Positions 57,801 to 64,000 of a DNA stretch of 64,000 nucleotides are shown piece by piece. Source of the DNA: Branchiostoma floridae (Eukaryota; Chordata; Leptocardii; Amphioxiformes; Branchiostomatidae); NCBI RefSeq assembly GCF_000003815.2, contig NC_049989.1, positions 21,171,711 to 21,235,710 of the forward strand, written 5' to 3'. Made by a program: the position numbers and the translations under genes. The first letter of the stretch is position 1. Each line of letters starts with the position of its first letter. The notes under the pieces were generated by a model that made no database searches, had not been told where the DNA came from, and saw nothing but the letters and a program-made list of their open reading frames with translations.

Positions 57801-60800
57801 GGACTGCAGCACTTTGCGTGCATGTCGGATAGAACCGAATTCACGGCTTCTTGTCTCTCATTCTATTTACCATCGTGTTTAGGTAGTGTGTGTAGTCTAG
57901 ACCAACTACATGTAGCTTCATTCATAATTGGGATAGGACCAATTGAGTAAGGAGGTTCATGATTAGTATGATGCTAAACTTTCTTCGAACAAAAAGCTAT
58001 ACAAGCAGCAAATTTTCAACGACCACCGTCGCCTGCTCCAGAATCAATACTAACGACTTCAGAACGTAAACTCGCGAGAGTTACAGACACGTGATCATGT
58101 GTGTATGTATACCTCAGTGTGTTGGAAGAAAGTTGTAGCATTGTACTGTAATTATCACGATCAAAGATGATCTTTTATGATAATTTGAGGTTCGTGCTTA
58201 CTTTATTGATATGGAAAATGAATTAAAAGCTAAACAATGGTACATAGCGCCAGATTAGAATTGTATTTGAGCGCACATACAAAATAGCCTGTGTTTACAC
58301 AATCTCTCGCTGGCTGGGGTTAATGACCCCCAGCGGCGGCAATTGTAGTGCCGGCCGCTAGGAGCGCGATTTTAGTCAGGCTAACAAATACAACACACCT
58401 TGTGCAACAGCCTTTTGGCCCGGGCTGCAGCCTTCCAAGCATCCACCATCGGAAGTGGTGTACCGGCAGACACTACAGTCGCCGCTGTTAGGCCCTGTGC
58501 AAACTCGTGTCCCCCTGCCACTCACGTCTTCGCAGAGGGTACTGCACACTAGAAAATATCAAGAAAAATTATTGTCAAACGGACGCACACTATACTGAGG
58601 CGTCGCCAAAAATCATGACAATCCGTCAACACTTTCTTGTCTTATAGAAATTGCTTAACTTTCTTTCCAACACTGAATTAGTATATAGGGACTTACCCTA
58701 AATTTTCGGTCGAACTCCATCAACCTTGTTCACAGAATGACGCTATCTCCAGCAGTGACGTCAGGAACACACCACTTTTGCAGGAGGGGGTCATAAGTAT
58801 CAGAAAGTCTATGTCGCCCCGGCCCCCGTCTCTGTTGAGCGTATGCNNNNNNNNNNNNNNNNNNNNNNNNNNNNNNNNNNNNNNNNNNNNNNNNNNNNNN
58901 NNNNNNNNNNNNNNNNNNNNNNNNNNNNNNNNNNNNNNNNNNNNNNNNNNNNNNNNNNNNNNNNNNNNNNNNNNNNNNNNNNNNNNNNNNNNNNNNNNNN
59001 NNNNNNNNNNNNNNNNNNNNNNNNNNNNNNNNNNNNNNNNNNNNNNACGTCATAAAAGTTCTACTTTACGATCCGTTCGGTTCCCCACCACCACCGAGCT
59101 ACCAAATATCCGCCCAAGGTTTCTCGAGTTATGACAAAGACAGACAAACGCACAGAAAACATGACCTTCCTGGTGAAGGTACCAAGAACAGGTTGTAAAT
59201 GATTATGTGGAATTAGTAGTAAGAACAATATGATAGCCCAAGAATATACAAAGTGGTAAGCTTAACTTGCACTTGATATAAATGAAGAAGTAGTCAAATT
59301 TCTAATACGTTCCAACCTTTGCACACATTTCCATCGTCATAGTGGGTGAGCGGACATTCCGTCACACACGTCACAGTCCCTCCATCACCGCTTTCCTCCA
59401 TTTGCTTTATGCCTGAATGGGCAATGAAAAATATTCGGTGCGTGTTCACAAATGTGCATCAATGAGTAAAACACGCTATCTTTAATAAAAAGAAAAAACT
59501 GATTTTCGTAATCTTATTCTATTTTCCTTTTTTTAAAAATTGCATTCTGTATAACTTGTTTTCTAACAAGTGGCCTTGGACTGTTACGACGTTTACCTAT
59601 TCATTGAAACCCGTCTTGAAGTGCCTAGCGACACATATGAAAGCTTCCTTACTGTTTCAGCAGCAGTGTGTATTTTTAGGTGCTGCTAGCCCATCCCCTT
59701 TAACGAGATCGAGGCACTTTCTGGACACGAATCTGTAGGGAATCCGACGGATTTTGGAGCACGCAGACACGCCGTAGGACTTTACGTGCAGGCAAAACTT
59801 TGTGTACCATCGGGCTGCGGATTCGCCCCCCCCCCCCCCCTTCGTGCCACTACTGATTACGGGCGACGCGCCTGCCCTGTACAGCCTGAACGTTTTCAGA
59901 AATACTTGGCGGACGTGGTCTCCCCAAAAATGATAATCTAATGTGCGAAATTTCAGACCAAGTGGAAAGGTACATACAGGTACACTTGCTGGTTTCAGTA
60001 GCCGGCTCCATGTGTTCCGGACAGGTAGCCACGCATGTGAAGGAACCACTGTCCCCTTCTATGTATGGGAATCCCACGCTGTAGTGTTTGCATGCTATAC
60101 AGTCGGTCGGGGAGTCAGATCCGGTCGTCCTACACCCTGCAAAAACACAGTTATACGTCAGTATTGGGCCTTACACTAAACCCGATTTGTTATCACCAAG
60201 CACAGTAGGGGCATCTTCTCTGGATGATTTTAAAGAACGCTTGCAGATAGATGTGCAAAAGTTAGGTGTGACGGGTCGTTCGGTGTAATATAACCAGCTG
60301 CTGGCGCACCACGTGCCTGCGAACCTGGTGTGCCTGTTACGCCGGTTATACCGGTGTCACAGCGATCTCAATTCCCTTCCTTCCGGCATAACGGGAGGAT
60401 GGTTTTGTCCCTTATATGCAAATTAAACAAACATTAATTTGTATATAGGGGACAAAACAAAACTTACGATCACACTTCTCGTGGCCCTGCTGCTGCGAAC
60501 ACCTTCGGGATAACGGGAGCATGGTTTTGTACCTTATATGCAAATTAAACAAACATTAATTTGTAGATATGGGACAAAACAAAACTTACGATCACACTTC
60601 TCGTGGCCCTGCTGCTGCGAGCACCTTCCGGGATAACGGGAGCATGGTTTTGTCCCATATATGCAAATAAATGTACGCAAATTAACACAAGCAATTATTT
60701 GCATATAGGGGACAAAACAAAAACTTACCATCACACTCCTCGTGGCACTGCTGCGAGCACCTCCCGTTGTCCTTTCTCGGCGTTCCCTCCCGGCAGACGA

Positions 60801-63800
60801 TGAAGTATTGCGCCGGTTGATCTATAATGGACACACCCATGACCTTGACAGGGTACATCCCACTGCCAAACGCGTAATACTGCAGACTCAGGACCTCGTC
60901 GATCTCAAATTCTAACCAGACATGGGGGAGCTCCTGTGGGAGACAGAGACACTACTTGTCACGGCCAATAACATTGAGAGCGGTCACACGTACGAGTGCG
61001 TATGCTAATCCGTATAAGTTGCGTATAGACATTATATTGGTTTAGAAAGAATCTATATTCTACTATGGTTTTTACCATGCAGCCTGGTCATCGAACAAAA
61101 TGACGTCTTTTTCGGCCGCAAACTTTAACTAAGCCAAACATCTCAATACGGAACTCATTCGGACTTGAATATATACGCACAAGCGTGAACGCTGTCATAG
61201 ATTTAACATTTTGTTGTAAATCAAAATTTCCAGAAGAAACTTCTGAATAAAAAGACAGAAAAGGAACTTTTTAAGTGTGATGCAGTTCGAAATGTCACAG
61301 TTACTGAAATAACATATAGAAACGTATTTCTAGATTTCTATAAAGTATTTTGGGGCAAAGAGAACGCAGAAAAAACTCCCGGTGTCAGTGGATCAAACCT
61401 TACAGCCGGTATATGAATACAGGCTTCAAAATCTTTAGCAAGTTGAAGTTGGTAGCCTCGAAGAAGAGGGCAATTAGAAACAAGGCCCTTTCATTCCAAC
61501 CCACATAAAAACGTCTTCGAAACAAATTCCCCAGGGAATACTAAGATCAGATGGTACTACTACGCAAGCGGGGAAAAATTCCAGACATGCCTACGAAATG
61601 TTGGGAACTCTTGTCAAACGGACGCACACTATACTATTAGGCTAGCCCCTGAGGCGTCGCCAAAAAAGGCAGCGAGTTCCACAAATACGCATTTTTACCT
61701 CCATGAAATGTCATGGGTGGTAGATAGTGTCATGACAAAGTGAGGCAGGTATCAGCCCCCTAGCATTTAATTTTGGAACTGCAGGGGCGTTTTTGTCAAG
61801 ACATTCCAAAGAGGATACCTGCAGAAAGGATTGACGGATTGGTATCATTTTAGGCATGCAGGTAGCTTGGGCAAACATGTTTATAATAATATGCATGTTA
61901 TGCAAACGATGACTTAATTTTCAGAATTAACGAGGAAATTCCATTGTTTGCATACCTGGACTTCAATAAATGTAACATTTGTTAATCATTATAGATGGAA
62001 TATAAGCAGATACCAAATATGGTAATGAGGAATATATTTGCATAATTTATGTAAAATTTGAAAAACCGCTTTATGATTAATGATGGGATTTTTATAATTG
62101 TGACATGTGTATAATAGTCAATGATGAACAACACCATGCATAAATTATGTTTATGTGTTAGTCAATTGCATGGAATTTACAATAGCTCTAAATATTTCAT
62201 GGAGGTATGAGGTCGCCGAACTCTAGTTTGTTCTAACCTCGTTATCAGGCGTCTTGCCGTACTGTATGATTGTCACGCCGCCGATGGTATCTTCCGTTAC
62301 GCAGACGAAGTACGACTGGTACAAGTTGGAAGATCCCAGACTACTCGCACCATCTAGGAGCTGTGTTGTCACCACTCTCATGGACTTCCGAGAGAAAATA
62401 CAAAGTTACTTTAACATGTTGGCATCTGATGAGTATGTGCCTTATACCATGGTTCAAACCTCCTTCATAACCCATGTTGATTATTACGTCGATGAAATTT
62501 AGACATAAGGGTAATAATGTATATCACATTGCAGTTACTCAGGCAACTGGATATGGTTATAATTATTAAATCATGATGATCACATTGTACTCAAATATCG
62601 TTTATTTTCTGTATGTTGGCTATCATACTGTTCATCACACATGCATATCTCTCCAAAGGTTGCGTTTGTCATGAAAGGATGCTCTTCGGGTTCTTTAAAT
62701 GTCCTTTAAAATACGATTTCGTGTAGTCTGTGCTAATTATACTGAGTTGTAACATGTATGTTTCATTGTATGTGTCATTTGTCACTCATTCATGTCATGT
62801 TCGTTAGTTTTGTGATTGAGAAATATTGTAATCGAACTGGTTTGGTTTACCTTGTAGAGTGCAACGCCCTCTGGCGATATCTGTACGTATAGCCAGGTCT
62901 CGTGTTTCTGCGGAATCCCGGCGAACACGACAAAGATGTCGCCCTCTGACGCTGCGGTGAAGTGGATGCACTTTCCTCCGATGGTTGGGTCAAGTCGGTG
63001 AGCGTTGGACCACTTAACGTTACAAGGCACATCGCCCGTAGCAGAGCTAAACATAAAAGCATATTAATGTTTTTATATAGTGCTACCGATATCAACGAGT
63101 ATATGAGGTATTGACCGCCATGTTGGTGTCCCTATATCAAGGTAAAATTATAAGACCTGTTGTTTAACAAGATCTACTCGGTGTCAATGACGAAGGATGG
63201 TGGATGCTACTTGACACATCTGACCGTTGGAAAAATCATGTCATTTTGGCATGTCTTATTATAAGTATTATGTCATACCTGTGACGCGAAAACGTTCGAT
63301 ACGGGTGTTCCGAACCGTGTGATAACGTTCCGTATCACACAGGTTCTAAAGTTGTATCAAACAGGCTTCCTTCGAGTAAATCGAACCATTTCGAGCGGGC
63401 CGAGTGCGACACGGTTGACAATTCGAATACCAGATTCGGACGTTAGAATTCTCTTGTTAAAATCTTTTGTTCGAGGACACACCATTTTCTCAACTTCTGG
63501 CACATTTTGCATAGAAACATGGGTTTTCTCAGGTGGGTATGACATAAATAAGATACAACACGGTGTATTCCGCATCACCCTTGGTCCCAGCCCTTCCGCG
63601 GGTCGGATCACCCTCCGGCCTTCGGGCGATCCTACCCGCGGTTGGGCTGGCACCTCGAATGATACGGAATACACCGTGTTGTATTCTATGGTTTTATCAC
63701 CTATGGGAGTATGATGATGATGATTATAAGTATATCTAAATTTCATCTGCGTAATACTCAGTTCCACCAACCTTTGCCTGCTTAAGTGCTGAAGCAGTGA

Positions 63801-63947
63801 GTGGTACTCCGCCCTGGCGACCTGGCGTCCTTCCACCCAGTCAGGCAGGGCCGGCACGCGGGCGTTTGATGCTTCAAAGTCGCTTTCTGTCACCGTGAAC
63901 ACCCCCGTCTCCTCGTCATACGTCATCACCAGGCCCTGGATGCTGAC
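48841..63947 (-). CDS. Cys-rich/GCC2-GCC3 repeat/EGF/C-type lectin protein (12 exons, 5' partial)
   Basis: Exons in transcription order: 63947-63772, 63046-62851, 62384-62238, 60933-60729, 60136-59978, 59412-59317, 58548-58399, 57003-56380, 55325-55212, 54568-54382, 49692-49471 and 48853-48841. All junctions are GT-AG and phases close exactly, giving 762 codons plus TGA. The 5' end is outside the window. Domains: an N-terminal beta-rich region ([15 protein letters not shown] and [17 protein letters not shown]; possibly Methyltransf_FA-like), then furin-like Cys-rich modules ([19 protein letters not shown]). Next are eleven about-17-residue repeats around [15 protein letters not shown] (GCC2/GCC3, ephrin-receptor-like). 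An EGF module in a 114-nt exon and a C-terminal C-type lectin domain follow. The lectin domain ([45 protein letters not shown]) has an EPN motif typical of mannose-type binding. No transmembrane segment lies after the lectin domain. Probably a secreted or extracellular recognition protein; full function unknown. Confidence 0.87.
48922..49095. repeat. pogo/Tigger-like MITE, copy 1
   Basis: Ends cagtagaagccagttaattg and caattaagcagcttctactg form inverted repeats flanked by TA on both sides, as expected for Tc1/mariner-pogo type elements. A second copy is at 55846-56019. Confidence 0.85.
49790..50136 (-). mobile_element. Remnant of a retroelement C-terminal region, antisense
   Basis: The minus strand reads with interruptions: [18 protein letters not shown], then a Cys/His pattern [15 protein letters not shown]. 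This is a motif commonly found after reverse transcriptase in LINE-derived proteins. In-frame stops follow. It lies in the large intron of the lectin gene. Confidence 0.5.
50067..50861 (+). CDS. LINE ORF1: SGNH-esterase-like protein, chimeric N-terminus
   Basis: The 264-aa frame is composite. About the first 30 residues are antisense to a remnant of another element. Residues of about 50-100 are the Penelope-like tail. From about residue 110 it is the esterase domain seen in ORF1 of CR1/L2-type elements: [11 protein letters not shown] (block III) and [10 protein letters not shown] with the catalytic DxxH (block V). The GDS nucleophile block is missing, so the esterase should be inactive. ORF1 overlaps ORF2 by 52 nt in a different frame. 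Confidence 0.75.
   Translation: MFQRVAGMSSCFNMQFLAANPYRKHLCSMRYTRFQKPENTSTEGREEICSNGPHRNNYAIDWEGAKVIDREDNRRFRWIKEVVWIRKSTPVMNRDEWGYSTGKVVICRTHRGARLEQIERLAENDLSDIQPQLLILHVGTNNLHEDISSITRKFETLGNSMSGNSTQLCFSSLAVRDGSTVKVSKVNQYLASLCARKGWGFLDNKDIELHHLYDGVHLTAKGTALLATHLNDYIRQGFQEDVFNRRGRWSEVQRRLVQLSRKSY
50137..50366 (+). mobile_element. Penelope/GIY-YIG-type tail fragment fused to LINE ORF1
   Basis: Encodes [19 protein letters not shown] and [19 protein letters not shown] recognise this as the conserved region that follows GIY-YIG domains in Penelope-like elements of invertebrates. It runs in frame into the esterase-like ORF1. Family assignment is from memory of the motif. Confidence 0.45.
50810..53941 (+). 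CDS. LINE ORF2: endonuclease-reverse transcriptase, intact (1043 aa)
   Basis: Drives target-primed reverse transcription of the element. An N-terminal apurinic-type endonuclease carries [24 protein letters not shown] and TDHTIL, in which Thr replaces the usual Ser of SDH. The reverse transcriptase spans about residues 520-800: [62 protein letters not shown] and the catalytic LYADDSK (about 53038-53058). The thumb-like region includes [13 protein letters not shown]-type and RATKYIL motifs. A Cys-rich end ([10 protein letters not shown]) closes the protein. No stop or frameshift, so the copy looks young. Translation would follow ORF1 by reinitiation or an independent start. Confidence 0.95.
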   Translation: MERSPKETSATQSEELLTQQTDTDSCLNDNNNDERLSIGNISLSSRTLRSVSSSAAPPLHRDDNSKDRKELHKVDSASQIKVLYMNGRSIKSVNSRRNKLVLFQNLVESNQPSLVAVTETWLTPSIKDDELLPKRYLLYRKDRCTVIPGKIGGGILLAVNGNILSRRRSDIEPVDEILVCEMLTEKQGKIGIILFYRPPNGDLLAFTNNLQHTLRLADQEYNKVVLLGDLNLPNIDWCSLIGNSTTENQFCDVLNDFSLTQVNNVTSNSHNHLLDVILTNVPEKCSKVEKVSSDFPTDHTILQFDLNFRTVFRQSNMKRHVYQYKKCNFDNLRQSLRDTLDSQGFVESDSIDDCWDTWLQCLCGLVENHVPKAKIKNSYSMPWCDGDVYHLRNKKLTAWRRAKKTNRPAHWHKFRKLRNGLQKLIHYKYKLFLENLGSLVNNNPKKFWTFFKNKTKSHCLPQILKYKHYQGTTPTDKANLFNKFFFSVFTTPVVNQPLPEISAWRHPFLGNIDFTIKEVLDVLLTLDCTKAIGPDSISPVILREGAHVLAPQLTAIFNKSIQSGIVPAKWKEANVCPVFKKGSKDSVENYRPISLLSVVSKVMERCIFNRIFPHLQDQIHPLQHGFIKGKSTTTQLLETFQTVGTTLDHSGQIDIIYLDFSKAFDSIPHHLLVHKLKTFGFHSNLLNWFSDYLSNRRQRVVIEGVSSDWLPVISGVPQGSILGPLLFLLYINDLPSTIECPMALYADDSKCYKQISSPADCISLQHDIDNMVEWSVTWMMKFNTSKCNVLTICRSKTPVLYDYEIEGQVLSSVTEFNDLGVTMSNCLSFKSHIKNITASANSTLGFIKRSVGYHAPANVKKILYITLVRPKLEYCSLIWSPHTHNLITSLEKVQRRATKYILNNHTTDYRDRLIYCQLLPLSYRRELLDLSFLFKCFLGQYGIDIHQYISFPLTSLRSNSQAKLQPQKCLTTTFKNYFFQRIVHIWNALPLNIRTLKLSPVVTINTFKKAILAHYLSLTNDRFNSNDVCTWVTHCQCPSCTPF
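54108..54160 (+). other. Hairpin in LINE 3'UTR
   Basis: gggaggcaac and gttgcc/tgcctccc form nested complementary segments at 54113-54156, 30 bp before the AAATA tail. It may act in template recognition by the reverse transcriptase. Confidence 0.55.
54868..55132. repeat. MITE with tacccccc ends plus an adjoining end fragment
   Basis: 54898 starts tacccccctcccattaggcg and 55132 ends gatgtgaggggggtataa. Directly to the left, gattttcgcgcaatgtgac and ggggtataa form the right-hand end of another copy. Confidence 0.7.
55351..55544. repeat. Palindromic MITE (ccaggtgccattataccgcc ends)
   Basis: Arms of about 75 bp are nearly perfect complements, from aattccaccaggtgcc to ggcacctggaggaatt. It lies 25 bp upstream of the EGF exon acceptor on the minus strand. 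Confidence 0.9.
55846..56019. repeat. pogo/Tigger-like MITE, copy 2
   Basis: Same ends as 48922-49095 (cagtggaagccagttaattg ... caattaagcggcttccactg), flanked by TA. Confidence 0.85.
56060..56335 (+). repeat. Polypurine (GA)n-rich tract
   Basis: Low-complexity A/G sequence just downstream (in minus-strand terms) of the GCC2/GCC3 repeat exon. Frames here are artefacts. Confidence 0.95.
58288..58382. repeat. Small tagcctg...caggcta element, inverted relative to 5157-5233
   Basis: Shares gccggccgctaggagcgcga and the tttacacaatctc part with the copy at 5157-5233 in reverse orientation. It lies 17 bp from the donor of exon 58548-58399. Confidence 0.6.
58847..59046. other. Assembly gap, 200 N
   Basis: Falls in an intron of the lectin gene. 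Flanking exons join in phase (K-G|TG to VC), so no coding exon needs to be missing. Confidence 0.9.
59715..59935 (-). repeat. Dispersed repeat, reversed copy of 45420-45640
   Basis: Shared phrases include attttggagcacgcagacac and cgcgcctgccctgtacag. A C run at 59827-59840 interrupts it. Confidence 0.7.
60387..60750 (-). repeat. ~122-bp tandem repeats carrying copies of an exon end and donor
   Basis: Three units. Each has gggacaaaac, then acttac(g/c)atcacact, then the end of the Cys-rich exon. The rightmost is the real exon end (donor at 60728). The two others, near 60465-60505 and 60585-60630, repeat the last 35 bases of the exon and its gtaagt donor within the following intron. Confidence 0.8.
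60940..61690. other. Intron of the lectin gene, nothing recognised
   Basis: Apart from a phrase shared with 58573-58640 (caaacggacgcacactatac, at about 61616), no feature is visible. Confidence 0.5.
61697..62228 (+). repeat. Non-autonomous element with ttacctccatgaaat ends
   Basis: Left end ttacctccatgaaatg; right end atttcatggaggtatgag. The interior resembles 7190-7825 (gccccctagcatttaa, ggaactgcaggggc, gccgaactctag). Ends 10 bp before the donor of exon 62384-62238 in minus-strand terms. Confidence 0.75.
63548..63692. repeat. Palindromic element in lectin gene intron 1
   Basis: Arms atacaacacggtgtattccg and cggaatacaccgtgttgtat enclose a GC-rich centre that is itself partly palindromic (agcccttccgcgggt / acccgcggttgggct). 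A related palindrome (gtgtgata ... tatcacac) sits at 63317-63340. Confidence 0.8.
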
Positions 63948-64000
63948 CTATAGGACGGTTATAAGGAGACTCGTCGTACAAATTGCGCATTGAAATGCAT

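Overview
This is eukaryotic DNA, most likely from a lancelet (Branchiostoma). The genes have many introns with GT-AG splice sites and are embedded in microsatellites, minisatellites, MITE-like foldback elements and CR1/L2-type LINE retrotransposons. The gene content (tandem DEATH-NACHT-LRR genes, a vertebrate-like Toll receptor, a multidomain Cys-rich/EGF/C-type lectin protein) matches the expanded innate-immune repertoire known from amphioxus. Four N gaps (17348-17447, 27459-27890, 37020-37521, 58847-59046) mark it as a draft scaffold. I read the species assignment from content and did not verify it. Layout: 1-9100 holds no gene I can recognise, only transposon copies (including a complete 1.82-kb TIR element at 3048-4867), microsatellites and dispersed repeats. 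A minisatellite made of splice-acceptor-like units (9118-10198) leads straight into NLR gene 1 (10213-15805, + strand, 5 coding exons, about 1082 aa, DEATH-NACHT-LRR). Its tandem paralogue NLR gene 2 (17448-22066) has lost its 5' exons to a gap and carries one frameshift. Each NLR gene is followed by an array of exon-like 108-bp cassettes (3 in gene 1, 8 in gene 2) and a polyadenylated 3' region. From 23.8 to 28.2 kb there are only repeats, notably a 23-bp minisatellite (26105-26871). A Toll-like receptor follows (28372-31323, + strand). Its TIR domain is cut off, and the missing C-terminal part of the TIR lies 2.2 kb downstream (33471-33907), just past a TIR-type transposon. An eight-exon 2-hydroxyacid oxidase gene (36580-45151, + strand, 371 aa) spans many MITEs and a 5'-truncated antisense LINE. 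The right third is a large minus-strand gene (63947 down to 48841, 12 exons in the window, 5' end beyond the window). It encodes a beta-rich N-terminal region, furin-like Cys-rich modules, eleven 17-residue GCC2/GCC3-type repeats, one EGF module and a C-terminal C-type lectin domain. A LINE with an intact ORF2 (about 50370-54203, + strand) sits in the last large intron of that gene. Working together: the two NLRs (cytosolic sensing), the TLR (membrane sensing) and the secreted or surface lectin-like protein are all plausible pattern-recognition genes. The hydroxyacid oxidase is a metabolic neighbour. Exon models were derived by hand; those of the oxidase and the lectin gene were checked by codon-phase continuity across every junction (371 codons plus stop; 762 codons plus stop within the window).
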